The notes: a model not told the origin generated them from the letters alone. Counted from the stretch's first letter, positions 41,400-50,499 are shown. The stretch is 64,000 bases of DNA from Thermoleophilia bacterium (GCA_020845695.1 JADLFG010000029.1:62001-126000); one strand, 5' to 3'. Translations and numbers: made by a program.

Positions 41400-42514
41400 C
41401 GAAGGTGACGGTCGTCGGCGCGGGCATGGTCGGATCGTCGACCGCCATGCGCATCGGCGAGCAGCGACTCTGCGAGGAGCTCGCGCTCGTGGACGTGGTG
41501 GACGGCGTCGCGGAGGCGATGGCGCTCGACATCGGCCAGGCGCTGCCGTTCGCCGGCTCGGACACGCTCGTCACGGGCGGAGCCGGCTACGGGCACACAG
41601 CCGGCTCGGACGTGGTCGTGATCACCGCCGGCCTGCCCCGCAAGCCGGGCCAGAGCCGCGCCGACCTGCTCGAGGCGAACGGGAAGATCATCGCGGCGGT
41701 CGCTGGCGAGGTGCGTGACCGCTCCCCGCAGGCGGTCGTGATCGTGGTCACGAACCCGCTCGACGAGATGACCGCGCTCGCCCAGCGCCTGACCGGGTTC
41801 CCGCCCGAGCGCGTGATGGGCATGGCCGGGATGCTCGACACAGCCCGCTTCCGCGCCTTCATCGCCTGGCGCACGAGGACGCCGCCGACCCGGGTCGAGG
41901 CGCTGACGCTCGGCTCGCACGGCGACACGATGGTACCCGTGCCGCGGCTCTCGACCGTGAACGGCCGCCCGCTCGGAGAGGTGCTGTCCGCCGCCGACAT
42001 CGACGCGCTCGTCGAGCGCACGCGCGACGGCGGCGCCGAGATCGTGCGGCTGCTCAAGCGCGGTTCCGCGTGGTGGGCGCCGAGCGCCGCGATCACGGAG
42101 ATGGTGCGCGCGATCATCCGCGACGAGCGTCGCGTGATGCCCGTGTCGGCCTACTGCCGCGGCGAGCTCGGGATCGACGGCGGCGTCTACGTCGGCGTGC
42201 CGGCTCGCCTCGGCCGCGGCGGCGTGCTCGAGATCGTCGACGTCGGCCTCACCGCCGCCGAGCTCGACGGGCTCAGGGCCGCGGCCGCCGAGGTCTCCCA
42301 GCGGGTCGCCGACCTCGATGCGATCCTCGCCGGTGGCGGCGGTGGCGGCGGGGACGTGTCGGTGCCCGCCCCGGCGGCGCAGCCCGCGCGACCCTCGCGT
42401 GACCTGGCACTCGAATCGAAGGTGCGCACGGCCGCCCGGCAGGTGCTCGCCCGGACCGGCCAGCTCGATCGCCTCGAGGAGGTCGTCCAGCGGGCCATGG
42501 CCCAGCTTCCCTGA
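41396..42514 (+). CDS. Malate/lactate dehydrogenase-family enzyme with linker and C-terminal tail (372 aa), locus B
   Basis: Residues 1-310 are a complete LDH/MDH fold: VTVVGAGMVGSSTAMRI, GLPRKPGQSRADLL (Arg at the position typical of malate rather than lactate specificity) and LGSHGDTMVP with the catalytic His. A Gly/Pro/Ala linker (about 312-336) then joins a helical tail (about 337-372) ending RLEEVVQRAMAQLP. Ordinary MDH stops near 310, so the tail is probably a cargo-targeting peptide. Inside the shell it could regenerate NAD+ or NADH for the aldehyde and opine-type dehydrogenases, a job done by an alcohol dehydrogenase in other metabolosomes. It is the last clear gene of locus B. Confidence 0.88.
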   Translation: MTKVTVVGAGMVGSSTAMRIGEQRLCEELALVDVVDGVAEAMALDIGQALPFAGSDTLVTGGAGYGHTAGSDVVVITAGLPRKPGQSRADLLEANGKIIAAVAGEVRDRSPQAVVIVVTNPLDEMTALAQRLTGFPPERVMGMAGMLDTARFRAFIAWRTRTPPTRVEALTLGSHGDTMVPVPRLSTVNGRPLGEVLSAADIDALVERTRDGGAEIVRLLKRGSAWWAPSAAITEMVRAIIRDERRVMPVSAYCRGELGIDGGVYVGVPARLGRGGVLEIVDVGLTAAELDGLRAAAAEVSQRVADLDAILAGGGGGGGDVSVPAPAAQPARPSRDLALESKVRTAARQVLARTGQLDRLEEVVQRAMAQLP

Positions 42515-42596
42515 GCGTGCTCGCCGGGAGGCGCGTGACGCCCTTCGACAAACACCGAGCAATGGCCGGCCGTGATCAGCGCCGGGTGCCGGCCCC

Positions 42597-43751
42597 GTGA
42601 ACGTGATCGAGACGGCCAGGGCGCACGCCCGCGACGTCGTGGCGCCCAGCGTCGAGCGGTGGGAACGGGAGGGCCGCTTCCCGCGTGCCGCGGTGGAGGC
42701 GGCCGCGGCGGGCGGGCTCTGCGGCCTGTTCGCCCCACCCGAGGCGGGCGGCCAGGGACTCACGTTCGCGGAAGGAATGGGCGTGTTCGAGGAGCTCGGC
42801 CGCGCCGACGCGAGCTACGCGTTCGCGCTCTCGATGCACAACGCCGTCACGACCGTGCTCACCCGCTATGCCTCGGTGGAGGTGCGCGAGCGCTGGGCGG
42901 GGCCGCTCACGAGCGGTCGCGCGCTCGGCGGCTTCAGCCTGACCGAGCCGCACGCCGGCTCCGACGCGGCCGCGATCACGACCCGTGCCAAGCCCGACGG
43001 CGCGGGTGGCTACCTGCTCAGCGGCCGCAAAGCCTGGGTCTCGCTCGCGGGCGAGGTGGACGTGTTCGCCCTCGTCTGCCGCAGCGGCGACGGGCCCGGC
43101 TACGGGGACGTGATGGTCGTCGCGCTCGCCGCCGACCAGCCCGGTGTCCGCGTCGCCCGCCTGTACGACAAGATGGCCTCGGCCTTCCTGCCGATCGGCG
43201 AGCTCGAGCTCGACGGGGCCCGCGTCTCAGCGGCCGAGGTGATCGCGCCGCCCGGCGCCGGTTTCCAGGCCGCGCTCGGCGCGATCGACGTCGCCCGGGT
43301 TGACATCGCGGCGATCTCGGTCGGGCTCGCGGCCGAGGCGCTCGAGCTCGCGCTCCGCCACGCGGCGATGCGACGGATGTTCGCGGGCGTCGAGCTCGAT
43401 CTCCAGGCGATCCAGTTCGCGCTCGCCGACGTCGAGACCGACGTGATCGCGGGCCGCCTGCTCTACCAGCGAGCGGCAGGGCTCTTGGGCGGCCCCGGAG
43501 GAGCGGTGGCCGCGGCGCACGCGAAGCGCTTCTGCCCGGACGCGGCGCTCCGCGCCGCGATCACGTGCAGCGAGACGCTCGGCGCCTACGGCTGGCTCAA
43601 CGACACTCCGCTCCCGCGCTTCATCGCGCTTGCGAAGATGCTCCAGGTCGTCGACGGTACGACCGAGATCCAGCGCGTGGTGATCGCTCGCGACCTGCGC
43701 CGCCGGGCCACCGGGCTCGTCGGTGAGGGTCCTGACAGGCAAAGGAGATGA
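42597..43751 (+). CDS. Acyl-CoA dehydrogenase (384 aa)
   Basis: This is an FAD-dependent acyl-CoA dehydrogenase. [19 protein letters not shown] is the FAD/substrate signature, and the C-terminal [23 protein letters not shown] and [17 protein letters not shown] are typical. The usual EGTxE base motif is DGTTEIQ here. The gene starts 82 bp after the BMC operon (GTG without a good ribosome site) and is coupled to the crotonyl-CoA reductase by a 4-bp overlap. It probably helps metabolise the acyl-CoA leaving the shell. Confidence 0.9.
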   Translation: MNVIETARAHARDVVAPSVERWEREGRFPRAAVEAAAAGGLCGLFAPPEAGGQGLTFAEGMGVFEELGRADASYAFALSMHNAVTTVLTRYASVEVRERWAGPLTSGRALGGFSLTEPHAGSDAAAITTRAKPDGAGGYLLSGRKAWVSLAGEVDVFALVCRSGDGPGYGDVMVVALAADQPGVRVARLYDKMASAFLPIGELELDGARVSAAEVIAPPGAGFQAALGAIDVARVDIAAISVGLAAEALELALRHAAMRRMFAGVELDLQAIQFALADVETDVIAGRLLYQRAAGLLGGPGGAVAAAHAKRFCPDAALRAAITCSETLGAYGWLNDTPLPRFIALAKMLQVVDGTTEIQRVVIARDLRRRATGLVGEGPDRQRR

Positions 43752-43753
43752 CG

Positions 43754-44998
43754 ATGTCCGACTCGGTGCCCATCGGAACGCTGCCGCCGCTCGGCGAGGT
43801 GCCTCCGAAGATGCTCGCCCAGGTGGTGCGCCAGGATCGGCTTGGCGCGCCGCGGGATGCGTTCCGGGTCGAGGAGATCGACACGCCCGCGATCGGGCCC
43901 GACGAGGTGCTGGTCGCGGTGATGGCAGCCGGGATCAACTTCAACAACGTCTGGGCGGCCAAGGGTGTCCCGATCGACGTGATCGCGGTGCGCCAGAAGG
44001 CAGGCGACCCGCGCGACTACCACGTCGGCGGCAGCGACGCTTCCGGGATCGTCTACGCGGTCGGGGCCGACGTCGGCAACGTGGCCGTCGGTGACGAGGT
44101 CGTGATCCATCACGGCTTCTGGGATCGAGACGATCCGTGGGTGCGCGCCGGCAAGGACCCGATGATCGCGCCGTCCGCGAAGATCTGGGGCTACGAGACG
44201 AACAACGGCTCGTTCGGTCAGTTCGCGGTCGCCCAGGCCCACCAGGTGATGCCGAAGGCCGACCACCTGACCTGGGAGGAGGCGGCGGCGCCGACGCTCG
44301 TCGGCACGACCGCCTACCGGATGCTGCACGGCTGGCAGGGCAACGAGGTCGGCGAGGGCGACGTCGTGCTGGTCTGGGGCGGCTCGGGCGGCGTCGGCTG
44401 CCAGGCGATCCAGATCGCGAGGGAGGCGGGAGCCGTCTCGATCGCGGTTGTCTCCTCGGCGGAGAAGGGCGAGTACTGCGTCGGCCTCGGCGCCGCCGGC
44501 TTCGTCGACCGCGGCGAGTTCGACCACTGGGGGATTCCGCCCCACTGGACGGACGGCGCCGGCCAGAAGGCGTGGACGGCGTCCGCGCGCGAGTTCGGCA
44601 AGCGGATCTGGGAGATCCTCGGCGAGCGCCGCAACCCGACGATCGTGGTCGAGCACCCGGGCGAGGCGACGATCCCGACCTCGATCTTCGTCTGCGAGGC
44701 GGGCGGCATGGTCGTGATCTGCGCGGGCACGACGGGCTACTCGGCGATGGTCGACCTGCGCTACCACTGGGTGCGCCAGAAGCGGCTCCAGGGGTCGCAC
44801 GGCACGAACGATCCGCAGGCCTACGCCTACAACGAGCTCGTCCGTGCCGGCCGGATCGACCCGTGCCTCGGCCGGCTGCTCGGGTTCGAGGAGATCGGCC
44901 AGGCCCACCAGGACATGGACGAGGGCAGGCTCGGTCTCGGCAACGCGGCCGCCCTCGTCGGCGCGCCCGAGCCCGGCCTCGGCAGGAAGGCCGGCTAG
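43754..44998 (+). CDS. ccr: Crotonyl-CoA carboxylase/reductase (414 aa)
   Basis: This MDR-family enzyme reduces crotonyl-CoA or acrylyl-CoA with NADPH, usually carboxylating it (ethylmalonyl-CoA pathway or extender-unit supply). [14 protein letters not shown], the insert [30 protein letters not shown] and [11 protein letters not shown] include the Asn, Glu and His residues associated with CO2 binding, so carboxylase activity is plausible. ATG 43754 is preferred because AAGGAG (43742) then has a 6-bp spacing. The upstream ATG 43748 overlaps the previous stop. With the acyl-CoA dehydrogenase it can interconvert saturated and unsaturated C3-C5 CoA esters. Confidence 0.92.
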   Translation: MSDSVPIGTLPPLGEVPPKMLAQVVRQDRLGAPRDAFRVEEIDTPAIGPDEVLVAVMAAGINFNNVWAAKGVPIDVIAVRQKAGDPRDYHVGGSDASGIVYAVGADVGNVAVGDEVVIHHGFWDRDDPWVRAGKDPMIAPSAKIWGYETNNGSFGQFAVAQAHQVMPKADHLTWEEAAAPTLVGTTAYRMLHGWQGNEVGEGDVVLVWGGSGGVGCQAIQIAREAGAVSIAVVSSAEKGEYCVGLGAAGFVDRGEFDHWGIPPHWTDGAGQKAWTASAREFGKRIWEILGERRNPTIVVEHPGEATIPTSIFVCEAGGMVVICAGTTGYSAMVDLRYHWVRQKRLQGSHGTNDPQAYAYNELVRAGRIDPCLGRLLGFEEIGQAHQDMDEGRLGLGNAAALVGAPEPGLGRKAG

Positions 44999-45010
44999 CG
45001 GGCCCGGCCG

Positions 45011-45424
45011 GTGACGGTCGCGGAGGCGAACGCGCGCTGCGCCGGCAGGCTCCCGGGCCTGCTCGGGGTCGAGTTCACGGAGGTCGGGGGCGGACGGATG
45101 TGCGCCCGCCTCGTGGTTCGCGAGGAGCTTCTGAATACGGACGGCGACCTCCACGGCGGCACGATCAGCGCGTTCGCGGACGCCGTCTGCGGGATCGGGG
45201 CCGTCGCGCATCTGCCCGAGGGGGCGACCGGCGCCGGCACGATCGAGCTGAAGGCGAACCTGTTTCGGGTCGTCCGTGACGGCGTGCTCGAGTGCGAGGC
45301 GAGTCTCGTCCACGGCGGGCGCACGACCCAGGTCTGGGATGCGAGCATCCGGCTTCAGGGCGACGCGCGACCGGTCGCCCTCTTTCGCTGCACCCAGCTC
45401 CTGCTCTACCCGCGCACCGGCTGA
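45011..45424 (+). CDS. PaaI-type hotdog-fold acyl-CoA thioesterase, copy 1 (137 aa)
   Basis: This is a small hotdog-fold thioesterase. The active-site region NTDGDLHGGTISAFADAVCGIGA with its conserved acidic residue and GTIELKANLFRVVRDGVLECEA are typical of PaaI and YdiI types. It probably hydrolyses stalled or excess acyl-CoA. A paralog about 60 % identical by eye lies at 46345, on the other side of the AlkA gene. Two copies with the same ending (LALFRCTQLLL or VALFRCTQLLL) imply a recent local duplication. Confidence 0.88.
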   Translation: MTVAEANARCAGRLPGLLGVEFTEVGGGRMCARLVVREELLNTDGDLHGGTISAFADAVCGIGAVAHLPEGATGAGTIELKANLFRVVRDGVLECEASLVHGGRTTQVWDASIRLQGDARPVALFRCTQLLLYPRTG

Positions 45425-45439
45425 CCGCGGCCGCCCGCC

Positions 45440-46348
45440 GTGCCGCGAGCACGTATGCTCGCTCCCGTGGGTGGCGAGGGCGAAGCGCGGGCGGAGTGGG
45501 TGCTGCCGTATCGCCCGCCGCTCGCCTGGGGCGCGCTGGCGGAGTACCTCGGCGCCCGGGCGATCCCCGGAGTCGAGGCGGTCGAGGCCGGGGTTTACCG
45601 GCGCACGATCCGGACGGGAGACGGCGCCGGCGTGGTCGAGCTCGAGCGGCTGTCGGAGGCCCCGAGCTTCCGCCTGCGCGCACCCGCCGGCGCCGGCGAT
45701 GCGGCCGAGCGGGCGCGGCGCCTGCTCGATCTCGAAGCCGACCCCGGAGCGATCGAGCGGGTGCTCGGCGCCGACCCGTTCCTCGCGCCGCTGATCGAGC
45801 GGCGGCCGGGAGTGCGCCTGCCCGGTGCGTGGGAGCCGTTCGAGCTCGCCGTCAGGGGCATCATCGGCCAGCAGGTCTCGGTTCGGGCCGCGACGACGAT
45901 CGCCGGGCGCGTTGCCGCCGCGTTCGGGGAGCCCTTCGACGGCAGCGGACTCACGCGGCTGTTTCCAGCTCCGGAGGCTCTCGCCGGGGCCGAGCTCGAG
46001 CGGGCCGGACTGACGCGCGCCCGTGCGGCCGCCATCCGCGGGCTGGCGGCCGCGGTCGTCTCCGGCGACGTGTCCCTGGAGGCGGCCTGCGATCCGATGG
46101 AGACCAGGGCCCGTCTCGTCGCGCTCCCGGGAATCGGTCCCTGGACGGCGGAGTACGTTGCCATGCGCGCCCTGCGCGACCCGGATGCCTTTCCGGCCTC
46201 CGATCTCGGTCTGCGCTACGCGCTCGCCGCGAACGGCCGGCCCGCGAGCGCCGGCGAGACGAGGGCGCGCGCGGAGGCCTGGCGACCCTGGCGCGCGTAC
46301 GCGGCCGTGCACCTCTGGCTCTCGCTCGCGGACGGGGCGGCGCCGTGA
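45440..46348 (+). CDS. alkA: DNA-3-methyladenine glycosylase II (AlkA-like, 302 aa)
   Basis: This base-excision repair enzyme removes alkylated bases. An AlkA N-terminal domain (about residues 20-120) precedes the HhH-GPD domain: VRGIIGQQVSVRAATTIAGR, LVALPGIGPWTAEYVAMRAL (the helix-hairpin-helix) and FPASDLGLRYAL with the catalytic Asp. The start is uncertain; GTG 45440, ATG 45455 and GTG 45467 are in frame. It is an odd neighbour between two acyl-CoA thioesterases and has no functional link to them that I can see. Confidence 0.9.
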   Translation: MPRARMLAPVGGEGEARAEWVLPYRPPLAWGALAEYLGARAIPGVEAVEAGVYRRTIRTGDGAGVVELERLSEAPSFRLRAPAGAGDAAERARRLLDLEADPGAIERVLGADPFLAPLIERRPGVRLPGAWEPFELAVRGIIGQQVSVRAATTIAGRVAAAFGEPFDGSGLTRLFPAPEALAGAELERAGLTRARAAAIRGLAAAVVSGDVSLEAACDPMETRARLVALPGIGPWTAEYVAMRALRDPDAFPASDLGLRYALAANGRPASAGETRARAEAWRPWRAYAAVHLWLSLADGAAP

Positions 46349-46749
46349 CCGTGGAGGAGGCGAACGCCCGGCTCGCCGGCACGTTCTCGGGCACGCTCGG
46401 GGTCGAGATCACCGCGCTGCGCGAGGGTGCCGTCGCTGCGCGCCTGCCCATCCGGCCGGAGCTGCTCGCTGCCAACGGCTACCTGCACGGCGCCGCCGTG
46501 GTCGCGATCGCGGATACCGCCTGCGCGTTCGGCGCTTTCACCCATCTCCCCGAGCGAGCGACCGGGTTCACGACGATCGAGCTGAAGAGCAACTTCCTCG
46601 CCACCGCCCGCGACGGCGCGCTCGCCTGCGAGGCCACGCTCGCGCACGGCGGCCGCACCACCCAGGTCTGGGACGCGCGCGTCACGGCCGAGGGGAGCGG
46701 CCGGACGCTCGCCCTCTTTCGCTGCACCCAGCTCCTGTTGCGCGGGTAG
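46345..46749 (+). CDS. PaaI-type hotdog-fold acyl-CoA thioesterase, copy 2 (134 aa)
   Basis: This is the paralog of the thioesterase at 45011. TVEEANARLAGTFSGTLGVEI, LHGAAVVAIADTACAFGA and TTIELKSNFLATARDGALAC match it closely, but the acidic catalytic segment differs (AANGYLHGAAV against NTDGDLHGGTI), so the specificities may have diverged. GTG 46345 overlaps the AlkA stop by 4 bp. The B12 dehydratase operon starts 36 bp downstream. Confidence 0.87.
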   Translation: MTVEEANARLAGTFSGTLGVEITALREGAVAARLPIRPELLAANGYLHGAAVVAIADTACAFGAFTHLPERATGFTTIELKSNFLATARDGALACEATLAHGGRTTQVWDARVTAEGSGRTLALFRCTQLLLRG

Positions 46750-46784
46750 GCCGCGCGGGCGCCGGCCCGTAGAATGCCCGTACG

Positions 46785-49040
46785 ATGAGCACGGTCGACC
46801 GGGACGCCGGCTCGCTCCGGGCCGCCTTCTACGCGACGCGGCCAATCGCTCGCGACAACCTCGTCCCCGAGGACCCGTCGCTCGGGCTCGCCGCGTTCTC
46901 GAGCCCCTTCGACCCGGAGCCGTCGCTCGTGCTCGAGGGCGGTCGCGTGGTCGAGCTCGACGGCACGCCGGAGGGGGAGTTCGACCTGCTCGATGAGTTC
47001 ATCGCGCGACACGGGATCGACGTCGAGGTTGCGCCCGGGGCGATGGCGCTCGACACCGTCGCGTTCGCGCGCATGCTCGTTGACCCCGGCGTCCCGCGGG
47101 CAGAGATCGTGCGTCTCGCGGCCGGAATGACGCCCGCGAAGATCGCCCGGACGCTTGCCGTCCTGACACCGGTCGAGATTCTCCAGGCGATCCAGAAACT
47201 GCGCGTCCGGCGCACGCCGTCGATCCAGGGGCACGTCACGAACCGCGTCGACCATCCGCTCCTGCTCGCCGCCGACTCCGCGGCCGCGGTCGCGCTCGGG
47301 TTCAGGGAGCTCGAGACGACGGTGCCCGTGCTGCGCGACGCGCCCTCGAACGCGCTCGCGCTGCTGATCGGCGGCCAGGTCGCCGCCGCCGGCGCGTTGA
47401 CCCAGTGCTCCGTCGAGGAGGCGACGGAGCTCGAGCTCGGGCTGCGTGGGCTGACGACGTACGCGGAGACGGTCTCCGTCTACGGCACAGAGCAGGTGTT
47501 CCTGGACGGCGACGACACACCGTGGTCGAAGGCGTTCCTCGCCTCCTGCTACGCGTCTCGCGGCCTCAAGATGCGCTTCACCTCCGGCTCCGGCGCGGAG
47601 GCGCTGATGGGCGCCGCCGAGGGGAAATCGCTCCTCTACCTCGAGGCGCGCTGTCTCGCGGTCACGCGTGCGGCCGGGTCGCAGGGCGTCCAGAATGGCG
47701 GCATCGACGGCGTCAACGTGACCGCCTCGGTTCCCGGCGGGATGCGCGAGGTGATCGCCGAGAACCTCTGCGTGATGCTGCATGACCTCGAGTCCTGCTC
47801 GGGCAACGACACGCTGATGTCGTCGTCCGACCTGCGCCGCGTCGCTCACACGCTGCCGCTGCTGCTCGCCGGCGCCGACTTCCTCTTCTCCGGCTTCGGC
47901 ACGATCCCGGCCTACGACAACGCGTTCGGCCCGTCGAACCTGAACGCCGAGGACATCGATGACTACCTGGTGATCCAGCGCGACTGGGGCTTCGAGGGCG
48001 GCCTGCGCTCGCGCGCCGACGGCGACCTGCTCGCGCTGCGCCGCCGTGCCGCCGAGGCCTGCCGCGCCGTCTACGAGGAGCTCGAGCTGGCCGAGTTCAC
48101 GGACGAGGACGTCGACGCCTGCGCCCGCGCCCACGGCTCGCTCGACGTGCCCGAGCTTCCCGCCGACCTCGTCCCGACGATCGGGGAGCGGATCATGGAG
48201 CGCGGCCTGACCGCGCTCGACGCCGTGCGCGCGCTCGCGGGCCGCGGCTTCGAGGTGGAGGCCGAGCGCGTGCTCGAGATGCTGCGACAGCGGCTGCTCG
48301 GCGACTTCCTGCAGACGGCCGCGATCTTCGACGAGGAGATGAACGTCCTCTCGGCGCTGACCGACCCGAACGACTACGCGGGTCCCGGGACCGGCTACCG
48401 GATGTCCGCCGAGCGGCAGGTCGAGGTCGCGAGCGTCCGCCAGGTGTGGCAGACCGCCGAGCTGCTCGCCGACCAGGCGGCTGCGGCCGGCTGCCTGCGA
48501 CTCACGGAGCTCGGGCCGGCCCGCTCGCGCGTCCGCCCCGACGAGGTCGTCGTCGGGATCTCCCCGGCCTTCGGGATCGAGATCTGGGCAGCGCTCGGCG
48601 GCCTGACCGTGGCCGAGGTGCTCCGCCAGGTGCTGGCCGGGATCGAGGAGGAGGGCGTCGAGAGCCGGGTCGTCCGGGTCGGTCACACGATCGACCTCGG
48701 CGCGATCGGCTGGGCCGCGGCGCAGCTCTCCGGCTCCGGCGTCTCGGTCGGCCTGCAGGCGAAGGGCACCGCCCTCATCCACCGGGCCGACCTGCCGCCG
48801 CTCGCGAATCTCGAGCTGTTCTCGGTCGCCCCCCGCGTCACCCCGGAGCTCTACCGCGGCCTCGGACGCAACGCCGCCAGGTTCGCCAGGGGGATCGCCC
48901 CCGAGCCACTCCTGCTTCCGGAGTCGAGCGAGCCGCTCGGCTCCACCTACCACGCCCGTGTCGTTCAGCTCGTCGCGATCGAGCGACGGCTCGTGCGCCC
49001 GGGTGCCCCCGTCGAGGTGGCGGCAACGTGGCCGGCCTGA
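46785..49040 (+). CDS. B12-dependent diol/glycerol dehydratase, fused large and medium subunits (751 aa)
   Basis: Residues 1 to about 560 are the catalytic large subunit (PduC/DhaB1 type), with QGHVTNRVDHPLLLAADSAA, GTEQVFLDGDDTPWSKAFL, RFTSGSGAEALMGAAEGKS and the C-terminal ALTDPNDYAGPGTGYRM. From about 580 the chain continues as the medium subunit (DEVVVGISPAFGIEIWAALGG; VRVGHTIDLGAIGWAAAQLSG; LQAKGTALIHRADLPPLANLE). In enterics these are separate PduC and PduD. The medium part lacks the N-terminal targeting extension of PduD, so the enzyme may be cytosolic. It converts 1,2-diols or glycerol to aldehydes through adenosylcobalamin. Confidence 0.95.
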   Translation: MSTVDRDAGSLRAAFYATRPIARDNLVPEDPSLGLAAFSSPFDPEPSLVLEGGRVVELDGTPEGEFDLLDEFIARHGIDVEVAPGAMALDTVAFARMLVDPGVPRAEIVRLAAGMTPAKIARTLAVLTPVEILQAIQKLRVRRTPSIQGHVTNRVDHPLLLAADSAAAVALGFRELETTVPVLRDAPSNALALLIGGQVAAAGALTQCSVEEATELELGLRGLTTYAETVSVYGTEQVFLDGDDTPWSKAFLASCYASRGLKMRFTSGSGAEALMGAAEGKSLLYLEARCLAVTRAAGSQGVQNGGIDGVNVTASVPGGMREVIAENLCVMLHDLESCSGNDTLMSSSDLRRVAHTLPLLLAGADFLFSGFGTIPAYDNAFGPSNLNAEDIDDYLVIQRDWGFEGGLRSRADGDLLALRRRAAEACRAVYEELELAEFTDEDVDACARAHGSLDVPELPADLVPTIGERIMERGLTALDAVRALAGRGFEVEAERVLEMLRQRLLGDFLQTAAIFDEEMNVLSALTDPNDYAGPGTGYRMSAERQVEVASVRQVWQTAELLADQAAAAGCLRLTELGPARSRVRPDEVVVGISPAFGIEIWAALGGLTVAEVLRQVLAGIEEEGVESRVVRVGHTIDLGAIGWAAAQLSGSGVSVGLQAKGTALIHRADLPPLANLELFSVAPRVTPELYRGLGRNAARFARGIAPEPLLLPESSEPLGSTYHARVVQLVAIERRLVRPGAPVEVAATWPA

Positions 49041-49432
49041 TCTACCCGCTCTCGCGGGGGAGCCGCGACCGGATCGTCACGACGACCGGGCGGCCAGTCT
49101 CCGAGCTGACCCTGGCGGCGGTGCTCGCCGGCGAGGTCGGCCCCGCCGACCTGCGCATCAGCCCCGAGACGCTGCGTCTCCAGGCCGGTTTCGCGGAGGC
49201 GGGCGGGAATCGCCAGCTCGCCGAGAACCTCCGCCGCGGCGCTGAGCTAACGGCGTTCGCCGACGACGAGCTGCTCGCCTTCTACGAGCGCCTGAGACCG
49301 GGGCGCTCGACCGCGTCGGAGCTCGACGGGCTGGCTCGGAGCCTCGCGGAGCGCGGCGCCGAGCGCTGCGCGAGCCTCGTGCGCGAGGCGCGCGCGGCCT
49401 ACGTCAGACGCGGCCTGATCGAGGTGGAGTGA
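49028..49432 (+). CDS. pduE: Diol/glycerol dehydratase small subunit (134 aa)
   Basis: This is the small subunit that completes the dehydratase. YPLSRGSRDRIVTTTGRPVS, LTLAAVLAGEVGPADLRISPE and ENLRRGAELTAFADDELLAFY followed by LRPGRSTASEL are hallmarks. It is shorter than enteric PduE because the N-terminal extension is missing. GTG 49028 overlaps the fused subunit gene by 13 bp, and the stop overlaps the peptidase gene by 4 bp. Confidence 0.93.
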   Translation: MAGLIYPLSRGSRDRIVTTTGRPVSELTLAAVLAGEVGPADLRISPETLRLQAGFAEAGGNRQLAENLRRGAELTAFADDELLAFYERLRPGRSTASELDGLARSLAERGAERCASLVREARAAYVRRGLIEVE

Positions 49433-50499
49433 GAGCGCGCGAGCTCGGCATCCGGATCGGCGCCGGCGAGCCGGGCCCCCGGAACGCGATCACCGACGTC
49501 GCGGGCGTCCGCGTCGGTCACCGGACGGTGGTCGAGGGCGACTCGGTCCGCACCGGCGTGACGGTGGTCTTCCCCCGCGAGGGCGATCCCGGCGCCGACC
49601 CCGTATTCGCGGGCTGCCACCGGCTGAACGGGAACGGCGAGCTGACCGGCCTCGAGTGGGTGCGCGAGTCGGGGCTCCTGACAACGCCGATCGGGCTCAC
49701 GAACACGCATTCGGTGGGCGTCGTTCGTGACTCGCTGATCGCGTGGGCGATCCGGCGCGGCCTGATGGCCGAGGACTCCTGGAGTCTCCCCGTCGTCGGC
49801 GAGACCTGGGACGGGACCCTGAACGACATCAACGGCCTCCACGTCACCCCCGAGCACGTCTTCGACGCGATCGAGTCGGCCGCGAGCGGTCCCGTCGCCG
49901 AGGGCAACGTGGGCAGCGGAACCGGCATGATCTGCCACGGCTTCAAGGGCGGCATCGGCACCGCCTCCCGGCTGCTCCCGGCCGTGGACGGGGGCTACAC
50001 GGTCGGCGTGCTCGTGCAGGCAAACCACGGGGCGCGGGAGCGCCTCTCGATCGAGGGCGTAGGGGTAGGGCGCGCGATCCCGCCCGAGCGGATCCCGGCC
50101 GCCGGTCACTGGACCCCGCCAGGGGGCGGCTCGATCATCATCGTCGTCGCGACCGACGCGCCGCTCCTGCCGCACCAGTGCCGTCGGCTCGCCCAGCGGG
50201 CCGGGCTCGGGGTCGCCCGCACCGGCGGCGCCGGCGAGAACGGTAGCGGCGACATCTTCCTCGCGTTCTCGACCGCGAACCGGGGCCTGACCGGCGCGGG
50301 CGCCAAGGCCGTCGCGATGCTCGCGAACGAGTCGATCGATCCGCTCTTCTACGCGACGATCGAGGCGACCGAGGAAGCGATCGTGAACGCCCTGCTCGGG
50401 GCCGAGACGATGACCGGCCGCGACGGCGTCGTTGCCCACCGGCTCGACCCGGCCCTGCTCGCGGAGCTCCTCCGCGTCCCGGGCGCGACCTCCCCGTAG
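49429..50499 (+). CDS. P1-family (DmpA-type) self-processing aminopeptidase inside the dehydratase operon (356 aa)
   Basis: This is a P1-family peptidase (L-aminopeptidase/D-esterase, DmpA fold). AITDVAGVRVGHRTVVEGD opens the chain, GNVGSGTGMICHGFKGGIGTASR carries the expected autocleavage and nucleophile region, and GSIIIVVATDAPLLPHQCRRLAQRAGLG is the second family block. These Ntn-like enzymes hydrolyse N-terminal residues, beta-peptides or amides. The operon is overlapped on both sides, so placement between the dehydratase small subunit and its reactivase is deliberate. The role is unknown; amide cleavage of a substrate precursor is one idea. Confidence 0.85.
   Translation: MRARELGIRIGAGEPGPRNAITDVAGVRVGHRTVVEGDSVRTGVTVVFPREGDPGADPVFAGCHRLNGNGELTGLEWVRESGLLTTPIGLTNTHSVGVVRDSLIAWAIRRGLMAEDSWSLPVVGETWDGTLNDINGLHVTPEHVFDAIESAASGPVAEGNVGSGTGMICHGFKGGIGTASRLLPAVDGGYTVGVLVQANHGARERLSIEGVGVGRAIPPERIPAAGHWTPPGGGSIIIVVATDAPLLPHQCRRLAQRAGLGVARTGGAGENGSGDIFLAFSTANRGLTGAGAKAVAMLANESIDPLFYATIEATEEAIVNALLGAETMTGRDGVVAHRLDPALLAELLRVPGATSP

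Noticed and set aside
46785..49040. Diol dehydratase as the signature enzyme of the BMC loci
   Set aside because: It is 4 kb from the shell genes, in a separate operon with thioesterases and AlkA between, and lacks the medium-subunit targeting extension. Kept only as an alternative aldehyde source.
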